From NCBI GenBank assembly GCA_028709215.1, contig JAQVXI010000008.1, positions 1 through 51,022 of the forward strand: DNA of 51,022 bases. Direction: 5' to 3'. Under the pieces are notes generated by a model, which was not told the DNA's origin, searched no databases, and saw only the letters and a program-made list of their open reading frames with translations. Source of the DNA: Bacteroidales bacterium (GTDB lineage: Bacteria; Bacteroidota; Bacteroidia; Bacteroidales; UBA1402). The position numbers and the translations under genes were made by a program. This document shows, piece after piece, positions 7,333-15,529 of the stretch; positions within the stretch are counted from its first letter, which is position 1; each line of letters starts with the position of its first letter.

Positions 7333-9159
7333 ATGAAGACATTTGAAGAATTGGGAATCCAACCGGCTATCTTGAAGGCGATTTCCGAAATGGGATTTGT
7401 GCAACCCATGCCCGTACAGGAAGAAGTAATTCCGTATCTTTTGGGCGAAGAAAACGACGTAATTGCACTCGCACAAACCGGGACCGGTAAGACTGCCGCA
7501 TTTGGTTTGCCCGTCATCCAAAAAATCAAGATCGATCAAGTATATCCCCAAGCCTTGATATTGTGCCCTACCCGGGAGCTTTGCTTGCAAATAGCCGATG
7601 ACCTGAACGAATACTCCAAATACATGGAAGCACTGAAAGTCTTGCCCGTATATGGAGGTTCCAGCATTGAAAGTCAAATCAAAACACTTCGAAAAGGTGT
7701 TCACATTGTTGTAGCCACTCCAGGTCGCCTACTCGACCTGATGAACCGTCGTTGTGTGGATCTTTCTAAGGTTGCCAACGTCGTGATGGACGAAGCAGAC
7801 GAAATGCTCAACATGGGCTTTACCGAAAGCATTGATGCCATTTTGGCTGCCGTTCCCTCCGAACGCAACACGTTACTCTTCTCGGCCACCATGCCTTCAG
7901 AGATTGCTCGCATCACCAAAAAGTACATGAAAAAAGCCAAGGAAATAACCATTGGCAACAAAAACGAAAGTACTGCAAACGTCAAGCATGAGTATTACAT
8001 GGTTAACGCCAAAGATAAATACCTGACGCTTAAACGTATTGCTGATTTTTATCCCAACATCTACGGTATTGTGTTTTGCCGTACAAAAATTGAAACACAG
8101 GACATTGCCGATAAATTGATCAAAGACGGATACAATGCCGATTCTTTGCACGGCGACCTGTCGCAACAGCAACGTGACTACGTCATGAACAAATTCCGGG
8201 TACGCAACCTACAACTGCTCGTGGCTACCGACGTAGCTGCCAGAGGCTTGGACGTTTCCGATTTGACACACGTAATCAACTTCAGCTTACCGGATGATCC
8301 CGAATCGTATACCCACCGTAGCGGTCGTACCGGACGTGCAGGAAAAACGGGGATTTCCATTTCAATTGCACACGTCAAGGAAAAAGGTAAAATCAAACAG
8401 ATTGAACGCACCATCAACAAAACGTTTGAAGTTGCGAAAATACCGACCGGCAAAGCCATCTGTGAAAAACAAGTATTTCACTTTGTAGACCGCATCGAAA
8501 AAGTAAAGGTCGATGAAAGTGAAATCGAAGCGTTGTTGCCCAGCGTTTACCGCAAATTGGAATGGCTTGACAAAGAAGACCTCATCAAACGCATGGTTTC
8601 ACTTGAGTTTAACCGCTTAATTGACTACTACAAAGAAGCGGCTGACATCAGCACCGTTCAGGATTCTGATCGTCGCTCAGCCAGCGTAGACAAGCCCGAG
8701 GCCGGATACAAAAAGGTCTTTATTGGCTTGGGCAAAATGGATGGCATCAATCCAAAAAACCTGATGGATCTTATCAACGACTACGTTGAAGGACGCGTCC
8801 AGATAGGAAAAATCGATTTTTTCACCCGCTATTCACTCTTTGACGTCGAAGAACAATCGGCTCAAAAAGTTGTCTCTGCACTTCGCGAACTGGATTTTCT
8901 GGGACGCAACGTACGGGTTGATTTTGCAACCGAAGAGCAAATGGCTCGGGGTAGCCAGGAACGTTCTGCAAACGAACGTCCGTTTGCTCGTGGTGGTGAC
9001 CGCAAACGCAGCGGAAGTTACTCTGGGTCAAAACGTAGTGGAGGTTATTCCGGCGGCGACTCGCGCGCTGCTTCTTCCGGATATGCCGGCAAGAAACGTC
9101 CATCGACCCCCAAAGCAGGAGGTGCACGCAATGAAGGCTACAAGCGCAAACGCTATTGA
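7333..9159 (+). CDS. DEAD-box ATP-dependent RNA helicase with DbpA-type RNA-binding domain
   Basis: A 608-residue RNA helicase that remodels RNA, probably in ribosome assembly or mRNA turnover. Motifs in order: Q motif in the first 30 residues, AQTGTGKT (47-54), PTREL (79-83), DEAD (153-156), SAT (184-186) and HRSGRTGRAGK in the second RecA domain. A DbpA-like RNA-binding domain follows (about 457-535). The last 70 residues are a basic, Gly/Ser/Arg-rich low-complexity tail typical of cold-shock type helicases. CshA/DeaD-like is the best description, and I do not pick one symbol. The end overlaps the next gene by 29 bases. Confidence 0.95.
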   Translation: MKTFEELGIQPAILKAISEMGFVQPMPVQEEVIPYLLGEENDVIALAQTGTGKTAAFGLPVIQKIKIDQVYPQALILCPTRELCLQIADDLNEYSKYMEALKVLPVYGGSSIESQIKTLRKGVHIVVATPGRLLDLMNRRCVDLSKVANVVMDEADEMLNMGFTESIDAILAAVPSERNTLLFSATMPSEIARITKKYMKKAKEITIGNKNESTANVKHEYYMVNAKDKYLTLKRIADFYPNIYGIVFCRTKIETQDIADKLIKDGYNADSLHGDLSQQQRDYVMNKFRVRNLQLLVATDVAARGLDVSDLTHVINFSLPDDPESYTHRSGRTGRAGKTGISISIAHVKEKGKIKQIERTINKTFEVAKIPTGKAICEKQVFHFVDRIEKVKVDESEIEALLPSVYRKLEWLDKEDLIKRMVSLEFNRLIDYYKEAADISTVQDSDRRSASVDKPEAGYKKVFIGLGKMDGINPKNLMDLINDYVEGRVQIGKIDFFTRYSLFDVEEQSAQKVVSALRELDFLGRNVRVDFATEEQMARGSQERSANERPFARGGDRKRSGSYSGSKRSGGYSGGDSRAASSGYAGKKRPSTPKAGGARNEGYKRKRY

Positions 9160-9838
9160 GCAGATAATCTTTTGGAAAGACATTCCCATTCGCTTGCTAC
9201 GCAAACACATGCGTAGCTTGCGATTGAGCATACAGCCTGGCGGAAACGTCAGGCTTTCCGTTCCTCTACACCTTGCTGACAAAGAGTGGCAAACCTTTCT
9301 TGAAAAAAAGGAAGTATGGCTGCGCACCCACCTTCAACAGCAGGCTACACGTCCCCAAAACCAACCCATCAATCGTTGTACGTGCTTATTCTTAGGACGG
9401 GAAAAAGCCTTAAAGTATGAACCAGGTACCATTGGGCATCGCATTTTTACCGGAGACGACGAAGCCATTCACATTCAGGGACCTGAGATTGAATCCGATG
9501 AGCTCTTTGTCAAAATCCTTGACTTTTGGTACAAGAAACAACTCCAACCGCTTGTTTCATCACAAATCCCCTATTGGGAAAAACGCATGCAAGTCTGCGT
9601 ACAAAAACTACGTTTTCGCCGAATGAAAACGCGCTGGGGTACGTGTAAATGGACAGAGGGCGTCATTACACTCAATACAGAATTGGCAAAATACCCGCTT
9701 GAATGCATTGAATACGTACTCATTCATGAAATGGTCCATCTACTAGAAAGGGGGCACGGAGCCCCCTTTAAAAAATGCATGGATCAATTCCTTCCCGACT
9801 GGCGTACTCGAAAAAAACGCCTTCAAACGGGCATCTAG
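9131..9838 (+). CDS. YgjP-like metallopeptidase domain protein (DUF45)
   Basis: A 235-residue protein of the YgjP/DUF45 group (SprT-like, M48-type fold). The zinc site HEMVHLLERGH lies near the C-terminus, preceded by the family signature RMKTRWGTCKWTEGVITLN. Function is poorly known. I chose the ATG at 9131, inside the helicase 3' end, because it gives the usual family length. A longer frame only reads helicase sequence out of frame. A GC-rich perfect hairpin lies in the coding sequence just after the zinc motif. It probably depends on helicase transcription, and ends 3 bases from the convergent pectate lyase gene. Confidence 0.85.
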   Translation: MKATSANAIEQIIFWKDIPIRLLRKHMRSLRLSIQPGGNVRLSVPLHLADKEWQTFLEKKEVWLRTHLQQQATRPQNQPINRCTCLFLGREKALKYEPGTIGHRIFTGDDEAIHIQGPEIESDELFVKILDFWYKKQLQPLVSSQIPYWEKRMQVCVQKLRFRRMKTRWGTCKWTEGVITLNTELAKYPLECIEYVLIHEMVHLLERGHGAPFKKCMDQFLPDWRTRKKRLQTGI

Positions 9839-9841
9839 TTC

Positions 9842-11170
9842 TTACAAGGAATTTGCGTAATTCTCTATGTTACTGTAACCGTTCTTTGAGATCAACACGG
9901 CATCCGAGGCATCCTTCGGATTCAACCCATTATCCAATTCCCAAGCATCCGGAATGCCATCCGCATCTGTATCCAACGGGCTTTCACCCGGTTTCAAGTA
10001 TCCTGTACCCTTATGAGGCAATTCTTTCTCGCTGTGAATCCCCCCGATTGACCCCAAGACCCCATTGGAACGAAGCATATCAACGAGGTAGGCATCCACT
10101 TCATCACGAACCGGCTTCACTGGGCCAACGCTGTCCAACATCCAAGCAACAACTTCATCCGCAGACAGGATTGTTTGAATAACGGGGTGTGGCTTAGGAA
10201 GCGTGCTGTCACCATCCCATGTCGTTGGGTTCTCAACCCGCCGACTATCAGAATATTGATCGTCACGCAAGAGATAACCGTCCAGAACGCCGTTACGATT
10301 GTCATCATAGTAGTTTCCGGCTGCGTAGAACGAGAATTGTTGATTTCCACGAATGAACGGCTCGGAACCATTCCATGGACCCTGAATAAAGTAATTATTT
10401 TCAATATGAGCCCAAGATAAAGCCTGGGATCCTCCCATAATGAAGGCGCCTCCACCTCCCCAATTGTACACCACGTTGTTTACAAACTGATGCAGACCTT
10501 TTACCTTGGGATTACGGGTATTGTTCTCAATATATAAGTTTCGATACAAGGTTACACCACCGTTGGTTTGAATCAAACCTCCACACGAGTGCGTCTGCAA
10601 CCCTTGTCCCAAAATTGAATTTTGAATGGTGATATTCTCTGGACCGACACCGTCTCTACCCCATGAGACCGAGAAGTTCTCATCTTTGCCCCACAGCACG
10701 GATAAATGGTCAAAAATCATGTTTTTACCCATCGCAATGCCGGCAGCATCCTTCCCTTTTGGACCATCAATGCCCATCCGTATGCGCAAATGACGCACAA
10801 TTAAATTGTCTGCATGGGTAAACGAAACGCGTCCACCATACAGTTGTACCCCATCTCCTGGAGCAGTCTGTCCCAAAATGGTTAAGTTTTTTGAGAAGAT
10901 CAACGGGCGATCTGCCGGGACACGAATGATTCCGGAAACGTCAAAAATAACGATGCGATTGGAATCGGAGATAGCATCACGAAAAGATCCGGGGCCTTCG
11001 TCACTCAAATTGGTTACCTTATAAATACTGCCACCTCTTCCCCCAACGGCATAACGGCCAAAGCCCTCCGCTCCGGGAAAGGCAAGCATTTTTTCAGCAT
11101 TGGGAGCATTGCAAGCACATAAAAAAGCAACAAACAGGACAATGGATCCTCTAAAAAATATTTTTTTCAT
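9842..11170 (-). CDS. Pectate lyase-like lipoprotein (polysaccharide lyase, PL1-like)
   Basis: A 442-residue exported protein with a right-handed beta-helix of the pectate lyase type. It starts with a lipoprotein signal (MKKIFFRG..., Cys19 after FLCA), so it is probably membrane-anchored. The mature N-terminus carries PGAEGFGRYAVGGRGG and GPGSFRDAI, typical of Bacteroidota pectate lyases, followed by helix-rung repeats such as NLIVRHLRIRMG and NITIQNSILG. The C-terminus has a calcium-loop motif DTDADGIPDAWE. It would cleave polygalacturonate by beta-elimination. Own -7 element TATATTTG lies in the 54-base gap after the flippase gene. No SusC/SusD pair is nearby. I chose MKKIFF as start because it begins the signal peptide. 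Confidence 0.82.
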   Translation of the reverse strand: MKKIFFRGSIVLFVAFLCACNAPNAEKMLAFPGAEGFGRYAVGGRGGSIYKVTNLSDEGPGSFRDAISDSNRIVIFDVSGIIRVPADRPLIFSKNLTILGQTAPGDGVQLYGGRVSFTHADNLIVRHLRIRMGIDGPKGKDAAGIAMGKNMIFDHLSVLWGKDENFSVSWGRDGVGPENITIQNSILGQGLQTHSCGGLIQTNGGVTLYRNLYIENNTRNPKVKGLHQFVNNVVYNWGGGGAFIMGGSQALSWAHIENNYFIQGPWNGSEPFIRGNQQFSFYAAGNYYDDNRNGVLDGYLLRDDQYSDSRRVENPTTWDGDSTLPKPHPVIQTILSADEVVAWMLDSVGPVKPVRDEVDAYLVDMLRSNGVLGSIGGIHSEKELPHKGTGYLKPGESPLDTDADGIPDAWELDNGLNPKDASDAVLISKNGYSNIENYANSL

Positions 11171-11192
11171 GATTTCATGGTTTGATACGTGA

Positions 11193-11200
11193 CAAATATA
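11193..11200 (-). promoter_or_regulatory. -7 promoter element for the pectate lyase gene
   Basis: TATATTTG on the minus strand, 22 bases before the ATG, matches TAnnTTTG. It suggests the lyase can be transcribed independently of ruvB and the flippase. Confidence 0.5.
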
Positions 11201-11224
11201 CACGGTACAAACCAAAAGCAGGTG

Positions 11225-12715
11225 CTACAAATGTACGGAACCTGTAGACCGTTTCCATTTCAGGTCCGGGAATTCACGTCTCCATACATACAGCAGAAAC
11301 AGGAGTAATAGAAAACTACGATAAAGCATGCGTAGCACCACAGAGTCGATGGGCATCCACATGCCGGCCATATACAGCAAGGCTCCTACAAGCACGTAGC
11401 GCCCCAGTAAGATCAAATTGTATGGAATCGGATAATACGTTCGTCCCAACCACCAAGAGACCAACATCATCCCCAAAAAACACAAAAAAGAGGTCCATGC
11501 TGAAGCGATGTAGCCATACATTGGAACAAAGATCAAATTACCCAAAACCGTCACCACCAAACCCAATATGGAGATGTACGCACCCCACTGCGTCCGATCG
11601 GTCAGCTTATACCAAAAAGACAAATTGAACGTGATGCCTTGAAAAATATAACAAAGCAGCACCACCGGAACGATAATCAATCCCTCTCTGTAATCTGCAC
11701 GGATCAGATATTGAAGCAGATCCAAATAATACATGACACCCAAGAAAACAAACACCGAAAAGATGACATAAAAATGCATGGCCTGCGCATACGTTTTGGT
11801 ATGGTCTACTTCCTTTTGTTTAGAAAAGACAAAAGGTTCGTAGGCATAGCGAAAAGCCTGCGTAAACATCATCATGACGACACCAATCTTAAAACAAGCC
11901 GTATAAATACCCAGTTGATGCATACCAGCCTCCGCAGAGCCGTACAGATGTTTGAGTAGCACCTTATCCAACGATTGATTCATTATACCTGCCAAACCCA
12001 ACCACATCAATGGAATGGAATAATGCAATACAGACTTGATCAGACGAAAATCAATTTTCCAAACCTTTTGAATGATTTGAGGCAACAGCGCCAGCAACAC
12101 AGCAACCGATGAAAGCCCATTGGCAACAAAAACATAGCCCACACCAAAGTCTGGGCGATAAAACCAATCAATCCACTGAGGATTTTGGCTGTAAATCTTG
12201 GGGCAAATCCACAAAAAGAAGAGATTGAAAAAGATATTCACAAAGATCATTCCCAATTTGAGATAAGCAAACTTCAAGGGGCGTTTTTCAAATCGCAACC
12301 ATGCAAACGGAAGGGCTGTAAACGCATCCAAGGCGACGATTGCTCCCATCATCCATACAAACTCCTTGTGTTCAGCATACCCAAGAAATCCAGCAATGGA
12401 AGGCAAAAACAGGCTTAAAATCAAGACAAACAGCGAAGAGGTAAGCAATAGGATGCTCATGATGGACGTATAGGCCACCTGGGGTTGCACATCCGATTTG
12501 TTTGCATATCGAAAAAAACCGGTCTCCATACCATACGTCAAAAGAACCAGCAAGATGGCCGTCCAGGCATACAATTCTCCCACCATACCAAAATCAGCAG
12601 GGGTTCCCAGCACATAGGTATAAAACGGGGATAGCCCCCAATTGAGAAAGCGGCCCACAATACTGCTCATTCCATAAATTGCAGTCTCCTTAGCCAAGCG
12701 CTTCATATCTGCCAT
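11225..12715 (-). CDS. Polysaccharide/lipid-linked oligosaccharide flippase-like membrane protein
   Basis: A 496-residue integral membrane protein with a MATE/Wzx-like pattern of about 12-14 hydrophobic segments; the first follows KETAIYGMSSIVGRFLNWGL. Such proteins translocate lipid-linked glycans across the inner membrane for surface polysaccharide assembly. The substrate cannot be told. The start MADMKRLAKE is preferred: it lies 8 bases after the ruvB stop, whereas a longer frame would overlap ruvB. From memory, a flippase next to ruvB recurs in Bacteroidales, suggesting transcriptional coupling rather than shared function. Confidence 0.85.
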   Translation of the reverse strand: MADMKRLAKETAIYGMSSIVGRFLNWGLSPFYTYVLGTPADFGMVGELYAWTAILLVLLTYGMETGFFRYANKSDVQPQVAYTSIMSILLLTSSLFVLILSLFLPSIAGFLGYAEHKEFVWMMGAIVALDAFTALPFAWLRFEKRPLKFAYLKLGMIFVNIFFNLFFLWICPKIYSQNPQWIDWFYRPDFGVGYVFVANGLSSVAVLLALLPQIIQKVWKIDFRLIKSVLHYSIPLMWLGLAGIMNQSLDKVLLKHLYGSAEAGMHQLGIYTACFKIGVVMMMFTQAFRYAYEPFVFSKQKEVDHTKTYAQAMHFYVIFSVFVFLGVMYYLDLLQYLIRADYREGLIIVPVVLLCYIFQGITFNLSFWYKLTDRTQWGAYISILGLVVTVLGNLIFVPMYGYIASAWTSFLCFLGMMLVSWWLGRTYYPIPYNLILLGRYVLVGALLYMAGMWMPIDSVVLRMLYRSFLLLLFLLYVWRREFPDLKWKRSTGSVHL

Positions 12716-12723
12716 AGATTCGC

Positions 12724-13746
12724 TTAAAATAGATTCCGATCCCCATTCATAGGCTGCAAACCAAGATGTGTCCAAGCCAACGGTGTCACTTCCCTCCCTC
12801 TTGGGGTTCGTTTAAGGAAGCCTTCTTGAATCAAAAAGGGTTCATAGACTTCTTCCAACGTACCCGGATCTTCTCCCAAAGCCGTTGCAATCGTTGTGAT
12901 CCCAACCGGACCTCCTTGAAATTTATCGATCAATGTACGCAAAATTCGATTATCTATTTCATCCAAACCGTACTTGTCAATATTCAGTGCTTCAAGAGCA
13001 AAGCTGGCAATAGGCAAATCGATGACCCCCGAACCTTTCACTTGAGCAAAATCGCGCACACGTCTCAACAACGCATTGGCAATACGTGGTGTACCTCTAC
13101 TCCTACCGGCGATTTCTGCAGCCGCTTCGTGCGTACACTCGATGTGCAACAAACGGGCAGATCGCAGCACAATACCACAAAGGACATCCGATTTATAGTA
13201 TTCCAAATGGCAATTGATGCCGAAACGAGCACGCAAGGGAGCCGTAAGTAAGCCGCTTCGCGTGGTGGCTCCTACCATGGTAAACGGATTAATCTCCAAC
13301 TGAATGGAACGGGCAGAAGGACCTTTATCGATCATAATATCAATGCGATAATCCTCCATTGCCGAATACAGATATTCTTCAACAACCGGACTTAAGCGAT
13401 GAATTTCATCGATAAACAACACATCGTTGGGTTCGAGGGCTGTTAAGACCCCGGCAAGATCACCGGGTTTATCCAACACCGGACCGGAGGTTACCCGAAA
13501 ACCGACTCCCAACTCGTTTGAAATAATGTTGGACAGCGTGGTTTTGCCCAAACCGGGAGGGCCGTGCAACAAAACGTGATCCATCGCTTCGCCCCGCATT
13601 TTTGCAGCAGAAACAAAGATACCCAGATTTTCTACGATTTTGTCTTGCCCCCTGAAATCAGAGAAGCGTAACGGGCGCAAGGCTCTATCAGCCTCTACAT
13701 CGACTTCCATCGATTGATTGTTGCGTATGTCAAATGTTTCGGCCAT
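12724..13746 (-). CDS. ruvB: Holliday junction branch migration ATPase RuvB
   Basis: The hexameric AAA+ motor that, with RuvA, drives branch migration of Holliday junctions. The 340-residue length is normal. Walker A is GPPGLGKT (62-69), Walker B/sensor FIDEIHRL, then the RuvB signature [19 protein letters not shown] and a C-terminal winged helix. I chose the ATG for [10 protein letters not shown], which matches known RuvB starts; the upstream frame extension crosses a promoter. A -7 element TATTTTTG lies 16 bases upstream. It is divergent from the SpmAB-like gene and first in a leftward unit with the flippase. Confidence 0.97.
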   Translation of the reverse strand: MAETFDIRNNQSMEVDVEADRALRPLRFSDFRGQDKIVENLGIFVSAAKMRGEAMDHVLLHGPPGLGKTTLSNIISNELGVGFRVTSGPVLDKPGDLAGVLTALEPNDVLFIDEIHRLSPVVEEYLYSAMEDYRIDIMIDKGPSARSIQLEINPFTMVGATTRSGLLTAPLRARFGINCHLEYYKSDVLCGIVLRSARLLHIECTHEAAAEIAGRSRGTPRIANALLRRVRDFAQVKGSGVIDLPIASFALEALNIDKYGLDEIDNRILRTLIDKFQGGPVGITTIATALGEDPGTLEEVYEPFLIQEGFLKRTPRGREVTPLAWTHLGLQPMNGDRNLF

Positions 13747-13762
13747 ATTGTATGAGTCGCAA

Positions 13763-13770
13763 CAAAAATA
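13763..13770 (-). promoter_or_regulatory. -7 promoter element for ruvB
   Basis: TATTTTTG on the minus strand, 16 bases upstream of the ruvB ATG, matching TAnnTTTG. Confidence 0.5.
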
Positions 13771-13832
13771 CGACCAATCGCCCTCATTCACAAACCCTGC
13801 AAGGGAAAAGAACCAATCCAAACGTTTTTTTG

Positions 13833-13840
13833 TATTTTTG
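13833..13840 (+). promoter_or_regulatory. -7 promoter element for the spmAB-like operon
   Basis: TATTTTTG, 19 bases before the ATG at 13860. It probably serves the long rightward gene run that ends with deoC. No clear -33 element is visible. Confidence 0.55.
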
Positions 13841-13859
13841 TGCATTCAACTTAGGCAAC

Positions 13860-15104
13860 ATGGTGCTTCATTACATCTGGATTGGTTTTTTTCTGATAGC
13901 CTGCATCGTAGGTTTGGTACAACTTGTGTTTTTTCAGGATGTACACATCTTCGAACGTATGATGTCAAGCAGTTTTGACATGGCCAAACTAGCCGTTATG
14001 GACATTGCCTTGCCTCTTGCTGGAATCATGACACTGTGGCTGGGTATCCTGCACATTGGCGAAAAAGCCGGAGCCATTCGCGTCTTATCCAAATGGACCC
14101 GCTCGTTTTTCGCGACTCTTTTTCCTGAAATTCCGGACGGTCATCCGGCACAAGGTGAATTATTGATGAACTTTTCGGCCAATATGCTCGGATTGGATAA
14201 TGCAGCGACTCCAATGGGGCTCAAAGCCATGCAAAGCCTACAGGAAATCAACCCCCACAAAGAAACAGCGTCCAATGCTCAGATCATGTTTCTTGCACTT
14301 AATACCTCCGGGTTAACCATCATACCCGTTTCCATCTTGGCACAACGCGCAATCTTGGGCGCAGCAAACCCCACCGATATCTTTCTTCCCATACTGATTG
14401 CAACCTATGTATCTACGATAACAGCCATCCTCTTTGTCGGTCTTAAACAAAGACTAAACCTTTTCAAACCGGGTTTCCTAACCTGGATGCTGGGTTTAAG
14501 CCTGGGCTTGGGACTTCTGGTCTATTGGTTTTCAGGATTGGATAAAGATCAAATGCACGTTGCATCCTCACTCATAAGCAACCTCAGTCTTTTTGCAATC
14601 ATCATCGCCTTTTTGGGCGGAGCAGCCTACAAACGAATCAACGTCTGGGATGCCTTCATTGAAGGAGCCAAAACGGGTTTCGAGACCTCAGTCAAAATCA
14701 TCCCGTACATGGTTGGCATGTTGGTTGGTATTGGCGTCTTTCGTGCATCCGGTGCCATGGAGCTACTCACCGATGGCATCCGATGGATCATGGAAGCATT
14801 CAACATCCAAACACAATTTGTGGACGCACTCCCTACGGCATTCATGAAACCCTTAAGTGGTAGTGGAGCGAAATCCATGATGGTTGAATCAATGATCAAC
14901 TACGGTCCGGATTCGTTCACCGGAAGACTCTCCTGTATGTTTCAGGGGGCTGCCGACACAACCTTTTACATCATTGCACTTTATTTTGGTTCCGTCGGAA
15001 TCCGCAAAACAAGGTATGCTGTAACAGCAGGTCTGGTTGCCGACTTGGCCGGAGTAATCACTGCTATTATTTTGGCTTACATTTTTTTTAATCCAACCGT
15101 ATGA
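13860..15104 (+). CDS. Nucleoside-recognition (Gate) domain membrane protein, SpmA-SpmB fusion
   Basis: A 414-residue polytopic membrane protein in which two Gate domains, separate as SpmA and SpmB in spore formers, are fused. The SpmA-like half includes NMLGLDNAATPMGLKAMQ and the SpmB-like half GSGAKSMMVESM and GAADTTFYI. In Bacteroidota, which do not form spores, the role is unknown; transport is possible. I chose the ATG for MVLHYIWIGF, just after a -7 element. Upstream frame would run through the promoter region. The stop overlaps the ybeY start (ATGA), so translation is likely coupled. Confidence 0.85.
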   Translation: MVLHYIWIGFFLIACIVGLVQLVFFQDVHIFERMMSSSFDMAKLAVMDIALPLAGIMTLWLGILHIGEKAGAIRVLSKWTRSFFATLFPEIPDGHPAQGELLMNFSANMLGLDNAATPMGLKAMQSLQEINPHKETASNAQIMFLALNTSGLTIIPVSILAQRAILGAANPTDIFLPILIATYVSTITAILFVGLKQRLNLFKPGFLTWMLGLSLGLGLLVYWFSGLDKDQMHVASSLISNLSLFAIIIAFLGGAAYKRINVWDAFIEGAKTGFETSVKIIPYMVGMLVGIGVFRASGAMELLTDGIRWIMEAFNIQTQFVDALPTAFMKPLSGSGAKSMMVESMINYGPDSFTGRLSCMFQGAADTTFYIIALYFGSVGIRKTRYAVTAGLVADLAGVITAIILAYIFFNPTV

Positions 15105-15529
15105 TCGAATTCCATACAGATGATGTACCCATGCCCATACTTGAAGAACGCCTGTTGAAACGGTGGATCAAAGACGTAGCCCGTCAGTATGGCAAAGAGA
15201 CCGGAGATTTGCATTACATATTCTGTTCCGATCAACGCATCACAGAAGTAAACATCTCCTTTTTGAATCATACGTACGCGACCGATATCATCACCTTCGA
15301 TTATGGACTGGCGGATCAAATATCCGGTGATCTGTACATAGGATTGGAAACGGTCTATAGCAACGCAATGGAACGAACGCTTTCCAAAAACGAAGAGCTT
15401 TTGCGCGTCCTCATACACGGCGTGCTGCATCTGTGCGGCTTTGGTGACAAAACGGAAGAAGCGGCGGCCCTTATGCGAAAAAGAGAAGATAACGCACTGA
15501 ATTTGTTACACTTAATGAAACAAGAATGA
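15101..15529 (+). CDS. ybeY: Endoribonuclease YbeY (rRNA maturation factor)
   Basis: A 142-residue metalloprotein of the UPF0054 family, involved in 16S rRNA 3' maturation and ribosome quality control. The metal motif reads HGVLHLCGFGD. The canonical form HGxLHLxGYDH has a third histidine at position 11, and here that position is Asp. The acidic residue can still bind metal, and I recall similar variants in other Bacteroidota, so activity may be kept. The N-terminal half contains the ATDIITFDYG segment of the family. The gene overlaps both neighbours by 4 bases (ATGA), which fits tight translational coupling with mnmG, another translation-quality gene. Confidence 0.93.
   Translation: MIEFHTDDVPMPILEERLLKRWIKDVARQYGKETGDLHYIFCSDQRITEVNISFLNHTYATDIITFDYGLADQISGDLYIGLETVYSNAMERTLSKNEELLRVLIHGVLHLCGFGDKTEEAAALMRKREDNALNLLHLMKQE

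Noticed and set aside
9842-13746. A polysaccharide utilisation or capsule locus around the pectate lyase and flippase
   Set aside because: No SusC/SusD, glycosyltransferase or sensor genes are present, and the flippase follows ruvB closely, which looks like a conserved housekeeping arrangement.
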